The translations under genes and the position numbers were made by a program. Of a stretch of DNA of 64,000 nucleotides, positions 7,789 through 15,437 are shown piece by piece (position 1 is the first letter of the stretch; each line of letters starts with the position of its first letter). This DNA comes from Streptomyces seoulensis. GTDB taxonomy: Bacteria > Actinomycetota > Actinomycetes > Streptomycetales > Streptomycetaceae. The notes below the pieces were generated by a model, which was not told the DNA's origin, did no database searches, and saw nothing but the letters and a program-made list of their open reading frames with translations. The stretch covers positions 3,286,001 through 3,350,000 of the forward strand of contig NZ_CP032229.1 in NCBI RefSeq assembly GCF_004328625.1, in the 5' to 3' direction.

Positions 7789-10377
7789 TCACGGCTCGGA
7801 AGGGTGCAGTTTGCGGGCGGCGTCGTGCCGGGTGTGGACGCCGAGCTTGGCCAGCACCGCGCCCACGTGGTGCCCGGCGGTCTTGGGCGTGATGTAGAGG
7901 CGGACGGCGATCTCGGCGTCCGACAGGCCCTCGTTCAGCAGTTTGAGGACGTCCACCTCCCGGTTGGTCAGCCCGTACGGGTTGGCCCGGGTGGCCGCCC
8001 GTGCGCCGCGCCGGATCGGGCGGACCCCCCGAGCGCGCATGACGGCGCGGGTGCGTGCCACGGCCGGCCGGGCGTCCAGGGCCTCGAAGGCCGCCAGGGC
8101 CTCGCGCAGCGCGGCTGCGTCGCCGGACAGGCGGGCCAGCGCCGCGTCGTGCGGGCAACCGAGCCCGTCCCAGCGGGCCGCGGCGCCCGCCCAGTCGCCG
8201 GTCAGCTCCAGCGCGTAGGGTTCGGCGGCCGGCACCTGCGGGGGTGTCCCGCCGGCGCGGCGGATCCAGCAGGCCAGCGGGCCGGACAGCCAGGGGTGCG
8301 TACGCTCCGCCAACGCGGCCAGCCCGTTGCGCGCCTCCGTCTGGACCAGTTCGTGGTCACCGGCCAGCCAGGCCGCCTCGACCCGGGCCTCCCACCCGAG
8401 ACCCGTGTCCAGCAGGCAGTCCGAGTCGGCGAGGCCCGCCGCCCGGTCCAGCAGCGGCCACACCTGGTCCCTGCCCTGCCGGGCCCGCACCAGGCCCAGG
8501 ACGGTCAGGGCCAGGGCCTCGCCCACCGGCGGTGAGCCGGGGTGGGAGACGACCTGCTGCGCGGTGTCGGCGGCCTCGGTCCACAGGCCCCGGTTCAGCA
8601 GCCCCCAGCTGTCCCAGGCCCTCGCGCACAGCAGGTGGGGCAGCAGGTCGTGATCGAGGAAGTAGGCTTCCGCCCGGCTCGCGGCCGCGGTGGTCCGGTC
8701 GGCATCATGCTGCAACGCGCCGATCCGGCACAGGGTGAGCGCCAGGAAGCCCGCGTCCACCGGCAGATCCCGCGCCATCGCGCTGGACACCGCCCGCTCG
8801 CAGTCCTCCCACCCCGCCCCTTCGCTCAGCAGGCGTGCCGCCGCGGCATGGAAGTGCGCCTGGCCGGCCACCCCCGCATCGCCGAAACGCTCGCCCAGAG
8901 CGGCCGCCTTCTCGGCGTAGGCGGCGGCCACCGCGACCCCTTCCTGCTCGTGACAGGCCAACTGGCAGAGGTTCAGGTAGGCCCACGCCAACTCCCGGCT
9001 CGGTCGCAGCCGTTCGAGTACCCGCACTGCCTCCAGGCCGGTCTGCCTGGCCTCGGCGGTGCGCCCGGCCGACCACAGCCAGCACGACAGCCAGCGCAGG
9101 TCCTCCCCCTCGCGCAGCCGGTCACCCAGTGCGCGGCGCAGCCGCACCGCCGTACGGCGGGAAGCCACCCCCTCGTCGAGTCGGCTGGACAGCAGACAGG
9201 CCTGCGAGTGGCCCTCCAGCAGGGAGGTCTGCTGTTCGGCGGGCAGGTCGTCGGCGTACCGCAGGGCGCGGGCGTACTGGGCGGCCGCTTCCCGGTGCGC
9301 GCCCGACGCGGCGGCGTGGGCGGCCGCCGCGGGCGCGTACTCCAGCACGGCGGCCGCGTCCTCGGCGCCCTCCGAATGGTCGGCCAGCGGCGCCAGGTCG
9401 TCCGCCGCGACCGGCCCGGACCGCATCAATGCCAGTGCCTGGCGATGTACTCGCAGCCGGTGGGCGGCGGGTACGGCCTCCAGTACCGCCCGCCGGGTCA
9501 GCTCTTGGCGGAACTCGGCCGTGCGCCCCTCGGTGCGTACGATGCCGCAGGCCACGGCCTCGTCGAGAGCCTCCTCCGGAGCCGGCAGTATGCCGGCCAG
9601 CAGCGGCAGCGGGACCCGGCGTCCGAGGACGGCCAGCACGTCGACCACCCGGCGCGCCGAGGCCGACAGGCCGGCCAGGCGGCCCGCGACGGCCTCGCGC
9701 ACGGTGGCCGGGACGGGCTCGGCAGGGGCGGCCAGGACCGAGGTGACGATGAACGGGTTGCCGGCGGACAGTCGGTACACCTGCTCGGCGTCCACCGTGT
9801 GTCCGGCGGCCAGTTGGGCCACGGCCCGGCGGCTCAGGGGGAGCAGGTCGTGGCGGTGCACCCACGGATAACCGGCCAGGGTGCCGAGGAGGGCGGTCAG
9901 GTCGTGGGTCCGGCCGATCTCGTCGTCGCGGTAGGTGACCACCACCAACGCGGGAACGCCGGGCAGGCGCCGGGTCAGATGGCGCAGCAGGTCCATCGTG
10001 GCCTCGTCGGCCCAGTGGACGTCCTCCACGACCAGCAGGCTCGGATAGGAACTCAGGTCGGCGAGCAGGCAGTCGAAGAGCTCGTCGGGACGGCAGGTGC
10101 CGGCCAGCGCCCCGGTCAGGGCGGTCCGCGCCGCGGCGCCCAGGTTCGGAGCCAGGTCCGTGAAGGGGCCCAACGGGCGCGGAGTGGCCAGCGGATCACA
10201 GGCGCCCGTCAGAACCCGGACGTGGGGATCGGCCAGCCGGGCCAGCCGGTGAACAACGGCGGTCTTGCCGATGCCGGTCTCGCCACGCACAAGGGCCAGG
10301 CGTCCCGGGCCGCTCACTGCCACTTTCAGATGGCCGGTGAGGTCCTGGAGAACGGCCTCTCGCTCTAGCAGGTCCAT
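7789..10377 (-). CDS. LAL-type LuxR transcriptional regulator with ATPase domain
   Basis: The protein has 862 residues from ATG 10377; a TTG 36 nt further upstream is possible but lacks family support. The N-terminus has the AAA/STAND Walker A GETGIGKT (about residues 34-41) and a Walker B-like LLVVEDVHWADEATMD. A long helical tetratricopeptide-like middle follows, then a C-terminal LuxR helix-turn-helix (LTNREVDVLKLLNEGLSDAEI, with TPKTAGHHVGAVLAKLGV). Such LAL/MalT-like proteins are ATP-dependent activators. It is divergent from the NTQGG-repeat gene at 10727 and upstream of the small secreted gene, so these are candidate targets; that is inference. Confidence 0.9.
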   Translation of the reverse strand: MDLLEREAVLQDLTGHLKVAVSGPGRLALVRGETGIGKTAVVHRLARLADPHVRVLTGACDPLATPRPLGPFTDLAPNLGAAARTALTGALAGTCRPDELFDCLLADLSSYPSLLVVEDVHWADEATMDLLRHLTRRLPGVPALVVVTYRDDEIGRTHDLTALLGTLAGYPWVHRHDLLPLSRRAVAQLAAGHTVDAEQVYRLSAGNPFIVTSVLAAPAEPVPATVREAVAGRLAGLSASARRVVDVLAVLGRRVPLPLLAGILPAPEEALDEAVACGIVRTEGRTAEFRQELTRRAVLEAVPAAHRLRVHRQALALMRSGPVAADDLAPLADHSEGAEDAAAVLEYAPAAAAHAAASGAHREAAAQYARALRYADDLPAEQQTSLLEGHSQACLLSSRLDEGVASRRTAVRLRRALGDRLREGEDLRWLSCWLWSAGRTAEARQTGLEAVRVLERLRPSRELAWAYLNLCQLACHEQEGVAVAAAYAEKAAALGERFGDAGVAGQAHFHAAAARLLSEGAGWEDCERAVSSAMARDLPVDAGFLALTLCRIGALQHDADRTTAAASRAEAYFLDHDLLPHLLCARAWDSWGLLNRGLWTEAADTAQQVVSHPGSPPVGEALALTVLGLVRARQGRDQVWPLLDRAAGLADSDCLLDTGLGWEARVEAAWLAGDHELVQTEARNGLAALAERTHPWLSGPLACWIRRAGGTPPQVPAAEPYALELTGDWAGAAARWDGLGCPHDAALARLSGDAAALREALAAFEALDARPAVARTRAVMRARGVRPIRRGARAATRANPYGLTNREVDVLKLLNEGLSDAEIAVRLYITPKTAGHHVGAVLAKLGVHTRHDAARKLHPSEP

Positions 10378-10726
10378 CAATGTCAGTTTCTCTCCGGGGC
10401 CGGAGACGCGCAAAAGGTCCAGCCCGATCCCGGCAGGTAGGCCGTCGGGACGGTAATGCCCGGGCGCCGTGCCGGGACCTGGGGTGTGCCCGGGGTGGAA
10501 GTTGGGGTGTTCGCCCGATGCGCCGCCGGAGACGGCGGCGCATGCTGGTCGAGGAGTTCCAAACCCGGGTTCCCCCGCGCCTCCGAGAAAAGACTGTGGC
10601 GGTCCGCCGCGTCCTGACGTCTCGGAGTTGAGGCGGCTTGAGCCCCAGGGCTACGGAGAACGCCCTCCGTAATCGAATCGGGGCCGCGAACCGGCAGGTC
10701 CCGATAGTCCCCGGAAAGGATTCATC
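10378..10726. other. Divergent intergenic region between LAL regulator and NTQGG gene
   Basis: About 350 nt without a credible gene. It holds a perfect 10-bp hairpin (ATGCGCCGCC/GGCGGCGCAT, 10518-10543) and, just before the + strand gene, the strong ribosome binding site GGAAAGGA at 10713-10720. It should contain both promoters; no clear -10/-35 pair was identified. Confidence 0.5.
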
Positions 10727-11473
10727 ATGCAGAACTTCGCGAAGCGTGCGGCGCTGGTGACGGCATCGGCTGCCCTGGCTGCTGGGGGTGCCCTGGCGCC
10801 CTCCTCCGCATTCGCCACCCCGGCGCCCACAGGAACTCACGCGACGACGCCGGACAAGCCGTGCCAGAAGAAGAACTGCAAGACCAACCGTAATGCTCAG
10901 GGCCGCAACACCCAGGGCGGCGTCCAGGGCAGCGGTAGGGGGAACACGCAGGGCGGTGTCCAGGGCAGCGGTAACGGCAACACCCAGGGCGGGGTGCAGG
11001 GTGGCGGTAACGGCAACACGCAGGGCGGGGTCCAGGGTGGCGGTAACGGCAACACGCAGGGCGGGGTCCAAGGCGGCGGTAGGGGGAACACCCAGGGCGG
11101 TGTCCAGGGTGGCGGCAATGGCAACACCCAGGGCGGGGTGCAGGGTGGCGGTAACGGCAACACCCAGGGCGGTGTCCAAGGCGGCGGTAGGGGCAACACC
11201 CAGGGCGGCGTGCAGGGTGGCGGCAATGGCAACACCCAGGGCGGCGTGCAGGGTGGCGGCAATGGCAACACCCAGGGCGGTGTCCAGGGTGGCGGTAACG
11301 GCAACACCCAGGGCGGTGTCCAGGGTGGCGGCAATGGCAACACCCAGGGCGGTGTCCAGGGTGGCGGCAATGGCAACACCCAGGGCGGTGTCCAGGGTGG
11401 CGGCAATGGCAACACCCAGGGCGGCGTGCAGGGTGGCGGCAATGGCAACACCCAGGGCGGTGTCCAGGGCTAA
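10727..11473 (+). CDS. Exported NTQGG-repeat protein (16 repeats)
   Basis: This 248-residue protein starts at ATG 10727, 6 nt after GGAAAGGA. A signal peptide (hydrophobic ALVTASAALAAGGALA, cleavage near AFA-TPA, residue 31) is followed by a short basic segment with CQKKNC. Then come 16 tandem copies of the 12-residue unit NTQGGVQGGGNG, with only S/G and R/N substitutions, running to the stop codon. The mature protein is almost wholly Gly, Gln, Asn, Thr and Val. Such low-complexity Gln/Asn/Gly repeats suggest a beta-stacked or self-assembling surface protein, which is inference. No sortase signal or membrane anchor is present. A related gene follows at 11694. Confidence 0.85.
   Translation: MQNFAKRAALVTASAALAAGGALAPSSAFATPAPTGTHATTPDKPCQKKNCKTNRNAQGRNTQGGVQGSGRGNTQGGVQGSGNGNTQGGVQGGGNGNTQGGVQGGGNGNTQGGVQGGGRGNTQGGVQGGGNGNTQGGVQGGGNGNTQGGVQGGGRGNTQGGVQGGGNGNTQGGVQGGGNGNTQGGVQGGGNGNTQGGVQGGGNGNTQGGVQGGGNGNTQGGVQGGGNGNTQGGVQGGGNGNTQGGVQG
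10907..11470 (+). repeat. 36-bp in-frame tandem repeat array (15.7 copies)
   Basis: The unit begins AACACCCAGGGCGG and encodes NTQGGVQGGGNG. Copies differ mostly at synonymous positions and at the GGN/GGR triplet, and later copies (from about 11200) are almost identical, suggesting recent unit duplication or homogenisation. There are no unique spacers, so it is not a CRISPR array. Confidence 0.95.
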
Positions 11474-11490
11474 TCGATAGACGGAGTTCG

Positions 11491-11521
11491 TCACCCCGCG
11501 GAGGAAATCTCTGCGGGGTGA
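11491..11521 (+). terminator. Hairpin terminator after NTQGG gene
   Basis: TCACCCCGC and GCGGGGTGA pair around a 13-nt loop, 18 nt after the stop codon. No T tract follows. Confidence 0.65.
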
Positions 11522-11693
11522 TGCCGCGTTCTCCCATGTCGATCGCCCGGCACGCAAAGAGCCTCACCCTCAAGGTGCGGCCCCAAGACGCTCTGTACGG
11601 GTGACATCGCCTGTGTCGTTGTAGTAACGCGGTGACAGCTTGCGACTAATTTGGTCCGCAAGAAGTCCTGTCTGCTGTCTAGAAAGGCCTACC

Positions 11694-12137
11694 GTGAAGC
11701 GGGTCGGAATCTACGCAACCCTGTCTTTTGCCGCTGCCGTGGCGCTGACAGGCGCAACGGCAAGCCAGGCTTCCGCGGACAACCGCACCTATCCGGGATA
11801 TCCCGCGGAAGTCACTGTTGTTTTCAACCATGGGTATTACGGCAACGTCTTCAACACCCAGGGCGGTACCAACAACACCCAGGGTGGCACGCAGGGCGGT
11901 ATCGGCAACACCCAGGGCGGCACGCAGAGCGGCGAGGGGAACACCCAGGGCGGTGTCCAGGGCGCAGGCAACGGCAACACCCAGGGCGGCACACAGGGCG
12001 GTACCGACAACACCCAGGGCGGCACGCAGAGCGGCACCAACAACAACCAGGGCGGCATCACGCAAGGCACGAAGGACGCGGAGAAGAAGATCACTGCGCG
12101 CACCTTCGAATTGATCAATGACGGCCTGGACGGATGA
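11694..12137 (+). CDS. Second exported NTQGG-repeat protein
   Basis: The protein has 147 residues from GTG 11694, with AGAAAGG 6 nt upstream; the frame is open to 11640 but without a signal-like N-terminus. Signal peptide: MKRVGIYATLSFAAAVALTG, cleaved near QASA. A unique 30-residue segment (RTYPGYPAEVTVVFNHGYYG) precedes about seven looser 11-12-residue repeats of the NTQGGTQ type, then a charged non-repeat tail ending NDGLDG. It shares the NTQGG motif with the preceding protein but has its own flanks and a variable unit, so it is a diverged paralogue or partner. It has its own upstream region of about 170 nt after the previous terminator. Confidence 0.82.
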   Translation: MKRVGIYATLSFAAAVALTGATASQASADNRTYPGYPAEVTVVFNHGYYGNVFNTQGGTNNTQGGTQGGIGNTQGGTQSGEGNTQGGVQGAGNGNTQGGTQGGTDNTQGGTQSGTNNNQGGITQGTKDAEKKITARTFELINDGLDG

Positions 12138-12153
12138 CGAGGCCGCTGCCGCG

Positions 12154-12220
12154 GCGAACGAGGCCCACTGCGGCGGTGCAGAGATGTCCCGCATCTCCCC
12201 ACCGCGGTGGGCCTCGTCGC
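12154..12220 (+). terminator. Terminator of second NTQGG gene
   Basis: CGAGGCCCAC (12159-12168) pairs with GTGGGCCTCG (12207-12216), with an inner hairpin AGATG/CATCT. It lies just after the stop at 12137 and is followed by CTTTCG. Confidence 0.65.
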
Positions 12221-12264
12221 TTTCGGGTCGTGCCCTGACTCGCGGCGCCGATGAACCGGAACGC

Positions 12265-12301
12265 AGGAGGGGCTCCCGGCACGGTGCCGGGAGCCCCTCC
12301 T
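12265..12301 (-). terminator. Terminator of the Yip1-family gene
   Basis: AGGAGGGGCTCCCGGCAC and its exact complement form an 18-bp stem, 30 nt past the stop of the minus-strand gene. Confidence 0.75.
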
Positions 12302-12331
12302 ACATGTACGCGGAATCTGTGCGGACCGGAG

Positions 12332-13207
12332 TCAGAACGTCCCCAGCTTCACGATCGACAGCAGCGCGATCAGCTGGATCGCGGACGCGCCCAGCGCCTT
12401 CGGCCAGGGCAGGTCGTGGGAGCGGGAGACCATCAGGGTGAGCAGCGCGCCCGCGCCGAGCCAGGTGACCCAGCCGATGACCTGCACGAAGCTCGCGTCG
12501 CCGCCGAAGAACATGGCGAAGACCAGGCGAGGCGCGTCCGTCAGCGACATGATCAGCATGGACAGGCCGACGGTGGGCTGCCAGGCGCCGTCGCCGCCGA
12601 GCTGGCGGGCCAGGGTGTGGGTGACCACGCCCAGGATGAACGCGCTCAGCACCATCACCACGGCCGAGACCAGCACGATGGGCACCGCGTTGGTGAAGGT
12701 CGCGCCGATCACGTCCGCGCGGGCGCCGTCGAAGCCGAACACCGCGAGCAGGCCGTAGAGGAACGTCACGATCAGGGCGGGGCCCCACATCGTGTAGTCC
12801 CGCATGCGGAGGAAGGTCGGGTTGGGGTTGAACACGACCCCCTTCAGCAGTTCCTTCCAGTGCAGCGGCGGCCCGGACGGGCCGGGGGGCTGCGCCGAGC
12901 CCGCGTGGTAGGTCTCGCCCTGTGAGTAGGCGGACGCCTCGTCGACGGAGAACGCCTGGGTGTGGCCCGGCTGGTTCGCCGCGTACGGGTCGTGCCCGCC
13001 GTGGCCGGGGTCGCCCAAGTACTCCGGTCCGTCGTTCGCCGGCCCCGGGTACCCGTAGTGGTTCCCCTGCGGGTACCCGTACGCGGGCCCCCGCTGCCCG
13101 TGCTGCGGGGCCTGACCGCCGTACGACGGGCCCTGGGGTGCGTGCGCCTGCTGTCCTTGCGCGGTGCGGTTGTTCCGGTCCCCGCGTCCCATCCTGAATC
13201 CAGCCAC
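12332..13207 (-). CDS. Yip1-family integral membrane protein
   Basis: This 291-residue protein starts at GTG 13207 (alternative ATG 13192). The first 110 residues are Gly/Pro/Tyr/Gln-rich and unstructured (GYPQGNHYGYPG). About five membrane spans follow from residue 135 (GPALIVTFLYGLLAVFGF, VPIVLVSAVVMVLSAFILG and others). The arrangement matches Yip1-domain membrane proteins of actinomycetes, whose role is unknown. The N-terminal tail probably lies in the cytoplasm. The gene converges on the NTQGG genes, with separate terminators. Confidence 0.8.
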   Translation of the reverse strand: MAGFRMGRGDRNNRTAQGQQAHAPQGPSYGGQAPQHGQRGPAYGYPQGNHYGYPGPANDGPEYLGDPGHGGHDPYAANQPGHTQAFSVDEASAYSQGETYHAGSAQPPGPSGPPLHWKELLKGVVFNPNPTFLRMRDYTMWGPALIVTFLYGLLAVFGFDGARADVIGATFTNAVPIVLVSAVVMVLSAFILGVVTHTLARQLGGDGAWQPTVGLSMLIMSLTDAPRLVFAMFFGGDASFVQVIGWVTWLGAGALLTLMVSRSHDLPWPKALGASAIQLIALLSIVKLGTF

Positions 13208-13358
13208 CCGTCGAACGTACCTGCTCCCGGCCCCCCGCGTGCCGGGCCCAGGGGGTCGGGCCCGGCATTGCGGCCATCCTGTGACATCCCCTAAGGGACC
13301 GTCAGGGTCGGCGTCGGGGTCGGGCGGCGGCCGCGAAGCCGGCGCCGGGTTACGGGTC

Positions 13359-14843
13359 TCAGTTGGCGAAGATGCTGGTGAAGCGCGGGGTGCCGGAGGT
13401 GGAGACGCCCACGGCGGAGGCGTTGACGAAGCGGGCGCCCTTCGTGGTGATCCTCGTGCCGTCGGAGGGCAGGTAGGTGAGGGCGCCGTCGCCGCCGTCC
13501 TCGTCGGAGCCGATCAGCAGGTCGGCCCGGCCGTCGCCGGTGACGTCGTCCAGCTTGACGTCGGCGCCGAAGTGGTCGGCCTTCTCGTCGCCGCCGGGGA
13601 CGCCCGTGCTGCTCTGGGCGAAGGACTGGGCGCGGCTGGTGGTGTTCACGCCGCTCGCGGAGCCGTACAGCACGGTGACCATGCCCGCCTCGGACACCTT
13701 GCCGAGGTCCTCGAACATGCTGCTGATCACGAGGTCCTGGTAGCCGTCGCCGTTGATGTCGCCGAGGTCCAGCTCGCTCCCGAAGCCGTCGCCCTTCTCG
13801 GACCCGCCGGGGACGTTGCCGGTGTCCTGGTTGATCGAGGCGGTGCGGTTCGGCCCGGAGACGGACCCGTAGGTGATGTTGACGCGGCCCCCGGTGGAGG
13901 CGTCCGGGATCGGGGTGCCGTCCTCCAGCTTGCCGCCGTCCCACATGGCGCCGCTGACGATGTCGCCGTAGCCGTCGCCGTTGATGTCACCGATCCCGGT
14001 GATGATGCCGGACCTGAGCTTCTTGGCGGCGGCGGTGCTGAGACCGTTCGCGGTGCCGGGCAGCCAGTAGTTGGTGTTCCACCCGTAGGGGGTCTTGTTC
14101 TCGTAGCCGTCCACGACGAGGTCGGTGCGCCCGTCGCCGTTGACGTCGCCCGCGGTCAGGTTCATCGGGCCGAAGGGGTACTTGTCGTCGCCCGACTGGA
14201 TCGGCGGGTTGACGGTGGTGCGGCTCGGGGCGGTGCCGGTGGAGCTGAAGCCGCCCTTGTAGAGGTACAGCGTGGAGGTCGACGCGCCCACCACGAGGTC
14301 GGTGCGGCCGTCCCCGTCGTAGTCGCCGGCCGCCATGACGCGGCCCCAGTAGTCGTGTGAGGACTGCGCCGGGTCGGGGAGGTCCGCGCTCTTGCCGGTC
14401 AGCCCGTTCTCGGAGCCCCAGAGCAGGGTGACGGCACCGGCGTTGGTGTCGCTGCCGAGCTTCTCGTGCGGGACGCCGACGGCGAGGTCGTCGTAGCCGT
14501 CGCCGTTGAAGTCGCCGTACGCCAGCGAGGAGCCGAACGTGTCGCCGGTCTCGGCGCCGCCGGGGACGCCGGGGGTGTCCTGGCTGAGGGTGGTGCGCTT
14601 GGCGCCGGAGACGCCGGTCTTGGTGCCGTACAGGACGACGACCTGGCCGGCGCCCTTGCGGCCGTTCACATAGGCGTCGCCGGCCGAGGTGGCGAGGTCG
14701 CCGATGCCGTCGCCGTTGAAGTCGGCCTTGGCCACCGTGGTGGAGTCGGCGGCCGTGGCCGGGGCGGCGGTGAGGCCGAGCAGGCCGCCGGTGAGGGCGG
14801 CCGCGGTGGCCGTCGCCAGGGCGATTCTGTGGTGCGCGCGCAT
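13359..14843 (-). CDS. Secreted FG-GAP (integrin-like beta-propeller) repeat protein
   Basis: The protein has 494 residues from ATG 14843, which has GGAG 7 nt upstream; a long open frame further upstream lacks signal-like sequence. The signal peptide ends near APATA (residue 32). About seven FG-GAP/VCBS repeats follow, recognised by calcium-binding DxNGDGxxDL loops such as DFNGDGIGDL, DFNGDGYDDL and DVNGDGRTDL. They should fold as a seven-bladed propeller outside the cell. No catalytic domain is seen. Its role may be adhesion or enzyme scaffolding, but this is unproven. Confidence 0.88.
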   Translation of the reverse strand: MRAHHRIALATATAAALTGGLLGLTAAPATAADSTTVAKADFNGDGIGDLATSAGDAYVNGRKGAGQVVVLYGTKTGVSGAKRTTLSQDTPGVPGGAETGDTFGSSLAYGDFNGDGYDDLAVGVPHEKLGSDTNAGAVTLLWGSENGLTGKSADLPDPAQSSHDYWGRVMAAGDYDGDGRTDLVVGASTSTLYLYKGGFSSTGTAPSRTTVNPPIQSGDDKYPFGPMNLTAGDVNGDGRTDLVVDGYENKTPYGWNTNYWLPGTANGLSTAAAKKLRSGIITGIGDINGDGYGDIVSGAMWDGGKLEDGTPIPDASTGGRVNITYGSVSGPNRTASINQDTGNVPGGSEKGDGFGSELDLGDINGDGYQDLVISSMFEDLGKVSEAGMVTVLYGSASGVNTTSRAQSFAQSSTGVPGGDEKADHFGADVKLDDVTGDGRADLLIGSDEDGGDGALTYLPSDGTRITTKGARFVNASAVGVSTSGTPRFTSIFAN

Positions 14844-15047
14844 GGGGTTCTCCTGCGGCGTACGGGGATGCCGGGAACGGCGTCCGCGAGTCGGTGTGGG
14901 GCCGACGGCCCGCGTGGACCCTGTCTTGCGCAGGGCGCCGCGAAGCGGTTGGCGATCATCAGACCGACAGCGGTGGGGAACGGTTGTGCGACATGCGGAG
15001 AAACTTCCGGGGCGGCATGGCCGGACCGCTGGGGGCAGGATGGGGGC

Positions 15048-15368
15048 ATGAGCGTAGTGAAGATCAATGTGCTGACCGTTCCCGACGAGCAGCGGGAGGT
15101 GCTGGAGAAGCGGTTCGCCTCGCGGGCGCACACGGTGGAGAGCTCGGACGGGTTCGAGTGGTTCGAGCTGCTGCGGCCGGTGGAGGGCACCGACCAGTAC
15201 CTCGTGTACACCCGCTGGCGCGACGACGCGGCCTTCCAGGCGTGGATGGAGGGCCCCATGAAGGCCGCCCACCAGGGCGCGGGCGAGGGCGGCGAGAAGC
15301 AGCGGCCGGCCGCGGCGGGGTCCACCCTGTGGTCGTTCGAGGTCGTCCAGCAGGCGTCCCCGAAGTAG
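15048..15368 (+). CDS. Antibiotic biosynthesis monooxygenase (ABM/Isd-type) family protein
   Basis: This 106-residue protein starts at ATG 15048 and has a ferredoxin-like ABM fold. Conserved-looking segments are SVVKINVLTV at the start, the EWFELLRPVEG block, and TRWRDDAAFQAWM. Relatives degrade heme (IsdG/MhuD type) or oxidise quinols; the Asn-containing beta strand near the start favours the heme-degrading branch only weakly. Cytoplasmic. It stands alone and is followed by a strong bidirectional terminator. Confidence 0.8.
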   Translation: MSVVKINVLTVPDEQREVLEKRFASRAHTVESSDGFEWFELLRPVEGTDQYLVYTRWRDDAAFQAWMEGPMKAAHQGAGEGGEKQRPAAAGSTLWSFEVVQQASPK

Positions 15369-15381
15369 CCCTTACGGGTAC

Positions 15382-15420
15382 GACGGCGCCCCCCGGTCTC
15401 GTGGACCGGGGGGCGCCGTC
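15382..15420. terminator. Strong bidirectional hairpin terminator
   Basis: GACGGCGCCCCCCGGTC pairs perfectly with GACCGGGGGGCGCCGTC (17 bp) between two convergent genes. Confidence 0.85.
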
Positions 15421-15437
15421 GTGTGCGAAGCGGTGGA

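Noticed and set aside
8542..10368. 608-codon plus-strand frame
   Set aside because: It is antisense to the LAL regulator, whose Walker and LuxR motifs define the real strand.
10907..11470. CRISPR array possibility
   Set aside because: The 36-bp units are contiguous without unique spacers, are in frame and encode a peptide; no cas genes.
10196..11557. Minus-strand frame of repeated VAIAATLDTALG units
   Set aside because: It is the reverse complement of the NTQGG array in another frame; the plus strand has a signal peptide and ribosome binding site.
10727..12137. Curli-like system
   Set aside because: Repeats are not the curli consensus and there are no CsgG/CsgE/CsgF-type transport genes nearby.
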